Shown: positions 1 through 5,167 of the stretch, piece by piece
Numbering within the stretch: position 1 is the first letter of the stretch
Layout of the letters: each line of letters starts with the position of its first letter
Source of the DNA: Bacteroidota bacterium
GTDB taxonomy: Bacteria; Bacteroidota; Bacteroidia; Bacteroidales; Paludibacteraceae
Direction: 5' to 3'
DNA: 5,167 nt
Assembly: GCA_022709605.1 (NCBI GenBank)
Contig: JAKLIM010000281.1
Location: 1-5,167, forward strand
Made by a program: the position numbers and the translations under genes
Notes under the pieces: generated by a model
The model's input: only the letters and a program-made list of their open reading frames with translations
What the model was told of the DNA's origin: nothing
Databases searched by the model: none

Positions 1-1
1 A

Positions 2-1189
2 GGCAATAGTGCTACATATGCTCAAAAATACTCGATTCCGTTTGTTGCACACATGCCCGAAGGTGCTGAGGTTGAAGTTCACTTGAGTACGATAAATGTG
101 GAAGGAACTCATAGAGATACGGTACTTTTAAATACCATTGCCTCACGTCCGGCTATTCCTTCTATTTATATGGTAACTCCAACAACTTACGCTGAAATGC
201 GACTTACAGATGCTGCCAATCATATTTATACAGCAGAAGGCTTAACTTTAGAGAATGAAATCTCGTTTCGACTTGCCACAAAACTTAATAAATTTAAAAA
301 AATTGACTGGACTAATCCTGAAAATATGATTTTTGGATGGATTAATAATGGTGTCGGGTTAGTTGATGTTACCGTAAATGGAACAGTGGTTACGGTTACC
401 GGCGATGTAATTACGCTTGCAAATCCAACTTTGGTAGGATTCAAAAAAATCACACTCGACTTGTTCAATTTTACAGTAACAGGCGAGGGAGATAAGCTGA
501 CACCTGCAACAACAATGAATACAAATAACTTTGCAACGCTTCAAATGACCTCAGTAGATCACATGAATGTTGCTACCAAAGAAGACTGGAAAAGCATAAA
601 AATGTATCTTGGGAAAGATACCGAGATGACAATTAGTGGTTTGACCGATGTTGGTAACTCAATGGATCCAACATTCTTTGAAGTGGTAGAAGGTAACAAA
701 GTGAAGTTTTTAGGCGAAACGGGCGTTTATATGGTATATTATTTACCACGTTTTGATTATGTTTTTGTTGAGCAGCCCGATGCTGTATTCCCCAATGCAC
801 TCTGGTTAGTAGGTGTTGGTATGGGACCGGCACGAACTCCTGCCGTAAAAACATCGTCGTGGAATTGGAATTCACCGCTGGAATACCGTTTCTGTCGGAA
901 AGTCTCCGAAGGTGTTTTCGAAACTGTATTTTACGCAAACCACGAAGTTGACCCTGCGGCGGCAGAGCCATGGAGATTAACATTTGGAGTGAAGTTTATG
1001 CATCAAAGAACATGGGGAAACGAGGAAAGTTCTCAAAACTACGCTATGCCAAACAGCTACCTTTTTTCGCCCTCACCGAACGATAAGGGTAATTTCAATG
1101 GCACTCCGGACTTTGCAAATTTACCGGGAATATACCGTTTTACAATTAACATCAATAACAAAACAACCAGTTTTGTAAAAATCAAATAA
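2..1189 (+). CDS. SusE/SusF-like surface glycan-binding lipoprotein, 5'-truncated by window edge
   Basis: The reading frame is open from base 2 with no stop upstream, so the gene begins outside the window. The ATG at 53 is an internal Met (residue 18 of the 395 visible), not a start. The visible protein is rich in beta-strand patterns and lacks any enzyme motif. It appears to hold the tail of an Ig-like module (about residues 1-55), a middle beta-rich region (about 60-255), and a C-terminal module (about 262-395). The last begins with ALWLVGVGMG, has an aromatic stretch (SSWNWNSPLEYRF), and ends in PGIYRFTININNKTTSFVKIK. That layout is typical of the C-terminal starch-binding-like modules of SusE/SusF proteins and the DUF5121/DUF5125-type PUL proteins; exact Pfam membership is unverified. 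Known relatives are outer-membrane lipoproteins that bind glycan at the cell surface beside a SusC/SusD pair. Its position just before two GH30 genes supports this role. The signal peptide is outside the window. The family assignment is fairly confident; the ligand is unknown. Confidence 0.75.
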   Translation, partial: GNSATYAQKYSIPFVAHMPEGAEVEVHLSTINVEGTHRDTVLLNTIASRPAIPSIYMVTPTTYAEMRLTDAANHIYTAEGLTLENEISFRLATKLNKFKKIDWTNPENMIFGWINNGVGLVDVTVNGTVVTVTGDVITLANPTLVGFKKITLDLFNFTVTGEGDKLTPATTMNTNNFATLQMTSVDHMNVATKEDWKSIKMYLGKDTEMTISGLTDVGNSMDPTFFEVVEGNKVKFLGETGVYMVYYLPRFDYVFVEQPDAVFPNALWLVGVGMGPARTPAVKTSSWNWNSPLEYRFCRKVSEGVFETVFYANHEVDPAAAEPWRLTFGVKFMHQRTWGNEESSQNYAMPNSYLFSPSPNDKGNFNGTPDFANLPGIYRFTININNKTTSFVKIK

Positions 1190-1201
1190 TTATTGTAACT
1201 T

Positions 1202-1249
1202 TAATCCATCCAATAAGAACAGACTTTTTGGATGGATTATTATTTTTCA
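1202..1249 (+). terminator. Rho-independent terminator/attenuator-like hairpin between SGBP and first GH30
   Basis: A perfect 12-bp inverted repeat pairs 1202-1213 (TAATCCATCCAA) with 1228-1239 (TTGGATGGATTA) around a 14-base loop. It is followed at once by a T-rich tract (TTATTTTTC, 1240-1248). This is the form of an intrinsic terminator. It starts 12 bases after the SGBP stop codon, and its T tract ends three bases before the ATG of the next gene. It could reduce transcription into the GH30 genes relative to the upstream binding-protein genes. No Bacteroidota-type promoter (TTTG / TAnnTTTG) is evident in 1190-1251, so the GH30 genes probably rely on read-through. Confidence 0.75.
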
Positions 1250-1251
1250 TA

Positions 1252-2697
1252 ATGAAAAAAATACTTCATTTTCTTACGTTGATATTCGGAATCGTATTGC
1301 TTCAATACAGTTGCAAAGATCCTGTTTTAGAACCTGACCCCGACCCTCAAGTTGTTGATTCGGTTGGAGATGTATACGTGTGGCAAACCACAGGTAATGA
1401 AGTTCACCTGTTAAGTAAACTTGCACCAATCAATTTTTCAAGAGAAATTGGAGATTTCACAATCGTACTTGATACAACTAGTACATATCAATTTATCGAT
1501 GGCTTTGGTGCAGCATTGACTGGCTCTTCGGCTTATCTTATTAATAAAATGAACTTTGCTGAGAGGGAAGCATTACTGACTGATTTGTTTGACCCCGTGA
1601 AAGGTATCGGTCTGAATTATTTGAGAATTACCATTGGATCTTCCGATTTTTCCATTGGAACCTATAGTTACTGCGAAAGTCCTGATATTAATACTTTTGC
1701 TATTCCTCAGCGCGATAAAGATGATTTGCTGCCTGTGTTGAAATTAATTAAAGCAATAAATCCGACAATAAAAATACTGGCAAGTCCGTGGAGTGCGCCG
1801 GCTTGGATGAAAGCGAATAATAGTATGTATGGCGGAAGTCTCAAAGGAGAAGAAGTTTACAACGATTTTGCTGAATATTTTGTGAAATACATTAACGCTT
1901 TTAAGCTGGAGGGAGTTAATATTGATGCCATTACTATTCAAAATGAACCCATGTACGAAACTGGTGGTTACCCTACCATGAAAATGATATGGACAGAGCA
2001 AAATACCATTATACGCGATTATTTGGGACCAAAATTTGTTGCAAACGGCATCGACACAAAAATTATTATTTGGGATCATAATTTCGATATGTCATATTAT
2101 CCAATTAATATTCTGAATGACCCGATTACACGCCAGTATGTTGCTGGGACAGGTTGGCATGGTTATGGAGGTACTGCATCGGCTTTAGATGCCGTGCAAG
2201 CTCAACATCCTGATAAAGATATCTATTTTACCGAACAATCGGGTGGAGGATGGAATACCGATTCGCGTATGGGTAATATGTTTTGGTACATGAAAGAGTT
2301 TTTAATGGCTTCTGTCAATCGGGGATCTAAAAACTTTATTATGTGGAATTTGGCTTTGAATGAAAATAACGGACCAACGACTACAACTGCCGGTTGCCAG
2401 AACTGCCGGGGAGTTGTAACTATTAAAACAGATGGCACTTATTTACGAAACGAAGAATATTATTTGCTGGGACATTTTTCGAAATTGGTACGTCTGGGTG
2501 CTGTTCGAATTAAAAACTCATCAACAAACTGGCCCGGAGGTTTAACCATATCAACATTTATGAATGTTGATGGAAGTAAAGTCGTAGTCATTATGAATCG
2601 TAGCGGGTTAAAACAAAAATACAATATTCGTTGTGGTAATCGAAAGTTTATATACGAACAATACAACGAATCAGTGGTCTCAATTAAGTTTAACTGA
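1252..2697 (+). CDS. GH30-family glycoside hydrolase, lipoprotein (probable beta-1,6-glucanase/beta-glucosidase type)
   Basis: This retaining glycoside hydrolase of clan GH-A is predicted to cleave beta-glucosidic linkages. Starting at ATG 1252 gives 481 residues, beginning with a lipoprotein signal peptide (MKK, a hydrophobic stretch, then LLQYSC with Cys21). An in-frame TTG at 1228 is rejected because it lies in the terminator stem and would put polar residues before the signal peptide. GH30 hallmarks in order are GFGAALTGSSAYL, LNYLRITIGSSDFS, SPWSAPAWMK, TIQNEP with the likely acid/base Glu232, GTGWHGYGG, and YFTEQSGGGW with the likely nucleophile Glu328. A C-terminal beta-sandwich (about 415-481, ending VVSIKFN) completes the fold, so the enzyme is full length. 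The mature N-terminus, CKDPVLEPDPDPQ, has acidic residues soon after the Cys, resembling Bacteroidota surface-export signals. GH30_3 endo-beta-1,6-glucanases occur in similar PULs, but a GH30_1-like beta-glucosidase activity cannot be excluded. TGA is followed directly by an in-frame TAA. The next GH30 starts 33 bases later and is probably cotranscribed. Confidence 0.93.
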   Translation: MKKILHFLTLIFGIVLLQYSCKDPVLEPDPDPQVVDSVGDVYVWQTTGNEVHLLSKLAPINFSREIGDFTIVLDTTSTYQFIDGFGAALTGSSAYLINKMNFAEREALLTDLFDPVKGIGLNYLRITIGSSDFSIGTYSYCESPDINTFAIPQRDKDDLLPVLKLIKAINPTIKILASPWSAPAWMKANNSMYGGSLKGEEVYNDFAEYFVKYINAFKLEGVNIDAITIQNEPMYETGGYPTMKMIWTEQNTIIRDYLGPKFVANGIDTKIIIWDHNFDMSYYPINILNDPITRQYVAGTGWHGYGGTASALDAVQAQHPDKDIYFTEQSGGGWNTDSRMGNMFWYMKEFLMASVNRGSKNFIMWNLALNENNGPTTTTAGCQNCRGVVTIKTDGTYLRNEEYYLLGHFSKLVRLGAVRIKNSSTNWPGGLTISTFMNVDGSKVVVIMNRSGLKQKYNIRCGNRKFIYEQYNESVVSIKFN

Positions 2698-2730
2698 TAA
2701 TTACAGCTATTAATTAAAAAATCTATTGAA

Positions 2731-4035
2731 ATGAAAATTCAACAACTACTTGGAATTGCAATAATTAGCAGTTTGATAAATGCTTGTGCACCACAAGAAA
2801 AAATTATGGTAATAAGTTCTTTACCGGACACCGACAGTTTATTCGTAAATAAAGAAACTGCTTTTAATAATCAATTTGATAAATCACTGCCCGTTATTAA
2901 AATAGAAACGGCACAAAAATGTCAAACGGTGGAAGGTGTAGGGGCTGCGCTCACTCATGCTTCGGCTTATGTTTTTAATCACAATCTATCTGCTCAACAA
3001 AGAGATTCATTATTTAAAATTTTATTTACACCTGAGGGAATAGGTCTTAATTATACCCGACTTTGTGTTGGTGCATCCGACTTTGCTTTTGGGTTATTTA
3101 GTTATAGCGAAAAAGAAGATTTTACATTAAGCAATTTTTCTATTGCCGAAGATTACAAAGATGTAATTCCAATGTTAAAGGAAATCCTGGCGATTAATCC
3201 TCAATTACATATTATGGCTACACCCTGGAGTCCTCCAGCATGGATGAAAACCAATGGTAGTATGGTTGGCGGAAAACTCAGAACCGATTGCTATGATGTA
3301 TATGCCGACTACCTGATCAAATATATTCAGGCTTATAAAAAAGAGGGAATCTCGATTCATACCATGACGGTACAGAACGAGCCGGAATATGGAACGGCTG
3401 CCTATTCGTGTATGGATATGAATGCCGAAGAACAAAAAGTTTTTATCAGAGATCATTTTGGACCAAAATTGAAGGCATCCGGGCTAAAAACAAAAATTGT
3501 TCTGTTCGATCATAATTGCGATAATCCCGATTATCCTATCAGCATTTTAAATGATTCAGTGGCTAAAAAATATGCAGATGGTTCAGGTTTCCATCTTTAT
3601 AAAGGGGAAATCTCTGCACTTTGTAAAGTTCACGAAGCGCACCCCGATCGTAATTTGTATTTCACCGAACAATCAGGTGGAGGTTGGGCTCCAGATTTCG
3701 ACCAAAATATACGTTGGTATGCAGGAGAACTTATTGCCGGTGCTATGAATTGTTGGAGTAAAAATGTCCTCGTTTGGAATCTGGCATTGGACGAAAACTT
3801 TGGCCCTAAAAACTTTGGTTGTCAGGATTGTTATGGTGTTGTTGAGGTAAGTTCGAAAGGAAAAGTTAAGAACAATGCTGAATATTATGCCTTAGGTCAT
3901 TATGGCAAGATAGTACAATATGGTGCAACCCGACTCGTAACAACAGGCGATGCTGTAAAAGGTGTTGCTTTTAAAATCCTGACGGAAGCATGGTCTATAT
4001 GGGTGTTTTTTACGGAAAAGAGCCCGCAGAAGTAA
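2731..4035 (+). CDS. Second GH30-family glycoside hydrolase, lipoprotein, C-terminus altered by frameshift
   Basis: This is a tandem paralogue of the preceding enzyme and the same type of retaining GH-A hydrolase. As written it encodes 434 residues. The signal peptide ends in the lipobox INAC (Cys19), followed by APQEK without an acidic patch, so it may stay facing the periplasm. Motifs are GVGAALTHASAYVF, LNYTRLCVGASDFAF, TPWSPPAWMK, TVQNEP (likely acid/base Glu217), GSGFHLYKG, and YFTEQSGGGW (likely nucleophile Glu313). The two glutamates are 96 residues apart, exactly as in the first paralogue. After Lys415 the frame goes wrong: residues 416-434 (ILTEAWSIWVFFTEKSPQK) do not resemble a GH30 end. 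One extra A in the run at 3973-3976 would give KNPDGSMVYMGVFYGKEP and continue to 4115, for a 461-residue protein. The catalytic barrel is intact, but the last strands of the beta-sandwich are lost if the frameshift is real. The start ATG follows an A/T-rich leader with no Shine-Dalgarno motif, usual for Bacteroidota. Family assignment is very confident; substrate is not. Confidence 0.9.
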   Translation: MKIQQLLGIAIISSLINACAPQEKIMVISSLPDTDSLFVNKETAFNNQFDKSLPVIKIETAQKCQTVEGVGAALTHASAYVFNHNLSAQQRDSLFKILFTPEGIGLNYTRLCVGASDFAFGLFSYSEKEDFTLSNFSIAEDYKDVIPMLKEILAINPQLHIMATPWSPPAWMKTNGSMVGGKLRTDCYDVYADYLIKYIQAYKKEGISIHTMTVQNEPEYGTAAYSCMDMNAEEQKVFIRDHFGPKLKASGLKTKIVLFDHNCDNPDYPISILNDSVAKKYADGSGFHLYKGEISALCKVHEAHPDRNLYFTEQSGGGWAPDFDQNIRWYAGELIAGAMNCWSKNVLVWNLALDENFGPKNFGCQDCYGVVEVSSKGKVKNNAEYYALGHYGKIVQYGATRLVTTGDAVKGVAFKILTEAWSIWVFFTEKSPQK

Positions 4036-4115
4036 TTTTCCAAAGCGATGAAAAATCATTTAGTTACAAGTTTAAGCCGGGCGAAGTAGTTTCGTTTAAA
4101 TGGTCTGAAAAGTAG
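3976..4115 (+). pseudogene. Out-of-frame C-terminal remnant of the second GH30 (beta-sandwich end)
   Basis: Reading from about 3975 in the frame one base earlier than the main GH30 frame gives N-PDGSMVYMGVFYGKEP and then AEVIFQSDEKSFSYKFKPGEVVSFKWSEK, ending at TAG 4113-4115. This is a typical GH30 C-terminal beta-sandwich end (a PDGS turn, alternating hydrophobic strands, and a final VVSFKW strand). It fits the place where the first paralogue has NVDGSKVVVIMNRSG and VVSIKFN. The segment has no start or function of its own. It is the displaced tail of the gene starting at 2731. A single-base loss in the 3973-3976 A run explains the break. A sequencing or assembly error is as likely as a true mutation. 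Confidence 0.88.
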
Positions 4116-4122
4116 AATTATA

Positions 4123-4159
4123 AAAATAGCGCAAAGGAAATTTACTTTTGCGCTATTTT
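4123..4159. terminator. Bidirectional intrinsic terminator between convergent genes
   Basis: A perfect 13-bp inverted repeat pairs 4123-4135 (AAAATAGCGCAAA) with 4147-4159 (TTTGCGCTATTTT). It can extend inward by a G-T wobble (4136/4146) and a G-C pair (4137/4145), leaving a 7-base loop. The arms carry A runs on the left and T runs on the right, so RNA from either strand has a GC core followed by a U-rich tail. It begins 8 bases after the restored GH30 stop (4115) and ends 10 bases before the stop of the minus-strand gene (4170-4172), as expected for a shared terminator of two convergent units. Confidence 0.85.
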
Positions 4160-4169
4160 ATTCCAAATT

Positions 4170-5167
4170 TTATTTCCCCGATTTTTTCTTCGCTTCCTTT
4201 TCAGCTTTCAACTTATCTGTGTAAGTTTTATACATTTTGCGCCAATTTCTGCCATTTTCATTGAAATAACGTTCGATATTATCCTTGTAAATTTCGAAAA
4301 CAGCTGAAATTTCGCCTTTCATCGTTTTATAATCCACTGCTTGTTCACGGGCTAAACGTAATTGTTGCATTACATAAGCCTCCTCTTTTTCAGTCATATC
4401 AGGCACAATGGCTTTAAACCCTTTTAGCGTAAATTGATATTTACCAATGGTATACAAGTCCAGAATTGTTTCTACCTGTTGTTCGGTTAAGTCTTTACGA
4501 AGTCCTGTCATTAAATTTTCGTGAACTGATTTTGGCTTTGCCGAACAAGCAATTACATCGCGGTGTACATCAGTCATTTTTTCACCGTTTCGTGGATTAA
4601 TTCCTGCAGGAACTGTTGTGTATGGGTGTTCATTGTGCCAATCGCGAACTGCACGCATGTGCGTACGAATAACTGCATAAACGCGTGTTTCTTTCTCTTT
4701 GTCGTTCAGTTTAAGTGAATCTACAAAACTTTGTGCACGTTTTTCCAGATCAATGTCCGAATGGATTTTTGCATCCGCTTTTTTATTAAACATTCGCTCC
4801 ACTTGTTTGAATTCACGAATGGCATTGGCTGGTAAATTCTCTCCTTTCGCACCAAAACTATACATGGCTTCTTTGGGTTCGATAGTTACTTTGGTTTCAT
4901 CAAGCATGTTGGCATTTAATCCAAAATTATGAATGAAAAAATTGTAAACTGCCGTCCGTTTATTAACACCAAAGTCATGTCCTTCGGCAGGCAAATGCAC
5001 GTTCGATATATTTTTGGTTGCATTATAAAAACCATAAATACGTTTCAAATATGGATATTCCAATTCAGGAACAGACGCCGTCCAATCGCCACCATCCGAA
5101 ACAATACAAACCGGTTTCGGTGCAAAAGTAGCCATTAGCTCAGCATTATTTGTACCACCGCCCGACA
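4170..5167 (-). CDS. Alpha/beta hydrolase (acetyl-xylan-esterase-like) fused to a DUF3826-like domain, 5'-truncated by window edge
   Basis: The frame stays open upstream of the Met codon at 5135-5133 and reads SGGGTNNAELMATFAPKP to the window edge. The gene therefore starts outside the window, and 331 complete residues are visible. Residues 1 to about 90 form the end of an alpha/beta hydrolase: GGGTNNAEL, the strand PVCIVSDGGDWT with candidate catalytic Asp24 or Asp27, then LPAEGHDFG with candidate catalytic His63, then YNFFIHNFGLN. The nucleophile Ser elbow should lie off the edge. A linker follows, and then a helical, charged domain (about residues 135-320). Its motifs include RAQSFVDSLKLNDKEKETRVYAVI, a mid-domain DLTEQQVETILDLYTIGKYQFTLKGFKAIVPDMTEKEE, and LRLAREQAVD, which match my memory of DUF3826, a putative sugar-binding family of Bacteroidota. 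The end is Lys-rich (KEAKKKSGK). Likely role: extracytoplasmic esterase or hydrolase in polysaccharide breakdown. This is inferred; the signal peptide is not visible. It is convergent with the GH30 operon and so separately transcribed. Confidence 0.82.
   Translation of the reverse strand, partial: SGGGTNNAELMATFAPKPVCIVSDGGDWTASVPELEYPYLKRIYGFYNATKNISNVHLPAEGHDFGVNKRTAVYNFFIHNFGLNANMLDETKVTIEPKEAMYSFGAKGENLPANAIREFKQVERMFNKKADAKIHSDIDLEKRAQSFVDSLKLNDKEKETRVYAVIRTHMRAVRDWHNEHPYTTVPAGINPRNGEKMTDVHRDVIACSAKPKSVHENLMTGLRKDLTEQQVETILDLYTIGKYQFTLKGFKAIVPDMTEKEEAYVMQQLRLAREQAVDYKTMKGEISAVFEIYKDNIERYFNENGRNWRKMYKTYTDKLKAEKEAKKKSGK

Noticed and set aside
53..55. ATG at 53 as the start of the first gene
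   Set aside because: The same frame is open back to base 2 with protein-like sequence (GNSATYAQKYSIPFVAH), there is no signal peptide at this Met, and family members are longer. It is an internal Met.
226..983. Minus-strand open frames inside the SGBP gene
   Set aside because: These are antisense shadows of a long coding frame, with no family motifs or plausible starts.
1228..1251. TTG at 1228 as the start of the first GH30
   Set aside because: It lies in the right arm of the terminator hairpin and would add DGLLFFI before a complete lipoprotein signal peptide. ATG 1252 followed by AAAAAA (MKK) is the natural start.
1744..3748. Open frames in other frames inside the two GH30 genes
   Set aside because: They overlap the conserved catalytic blocks of the GH30 proteins and show no domain of their own.
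3967..3980. Programmed -1 ribosomal frameshift in the second GH30
   Set aside because: TTTTAAAATC is not a proper X XXY YYZ heptamer, and re-pairing of the Lys tRNA one base back would face TAA. No convincing stimulatory hairpin was seen just downstream.
4699..5138. Two plus-strand open frames (4699-4932 and 4929-5138)
   Set aside because: They lie antisense within the hydrolase-DUF3826 gene, whose protein has clear family motifs. Their translations show no recognisable domain.

Overview
The window looks like part of a Bacteroidota chromosome, possibly a marine or gut Marinilabiliales-type organism, although the genus cannot be fixed from sequence alone. The evidence is AT-rich DNA, no Shine-Dalgarno motif before the start codons, lipoprotein signal peptides with a Cys lipobox, a SusE/SusF-like binding protein next to glycoside hydrolases, and a DUF3826-type domain, which is mainly known from this phylum.

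Left to centre (2-4115, + strand) is the distal end of a polysaccharide utilisation locus (PUL). It starts with the 3' part of a SusE/SusF-like surface glycan-binding protein, whose 5' end lies outside the window. A strong terminator-like hairpin follows at 1202-1239. Then come two tandem, paralogous GH30-family lipoproteins separated by 33 bases. The first GH30 (1252-2697) is intact and has acidic residues after its lipid-attachment Cys, as in surface-exported lipoproteins. The second GH30 (2731-4035) has both catalytic glutamates, but its reading frame breaks in a short A run at 3973-3976. The missing C-terminal end of the beta-sandwich is fully readable in another frame up to 4115. The order SGBP - GH30 - GH30 resembles known beta-1,6-glucan or related beta-glucoside PULs. 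The substrate here is inferred, not shown.

A 13-bp (15-bp with a wobble) hairpin at 4123-4159 lies between the end of the GH30 operon and a convergent gene and probably terminates both transcripts.

Right (4170-5167, - strand) is the 3' part of a gene that runs off the right edge. It encodes the C-terminal half of an alpha/beta hydrolase (acetyl-xylan-esterase-like) fused to a DUF3826-like helical domain. It may act on the same or another polysaccharide, but it is a separate transcription unit.

No RNA genes, CRISPR arrays, insertion sequences or attachment sites were seen. The most noteworthy points are the frameshift in the second GH30, the terminator/attenuator hairpin abutting the first GH30 start codon, the differing lipoprotein export signals of the two paralogues, and the hydrolase-DUF3826 fusion.
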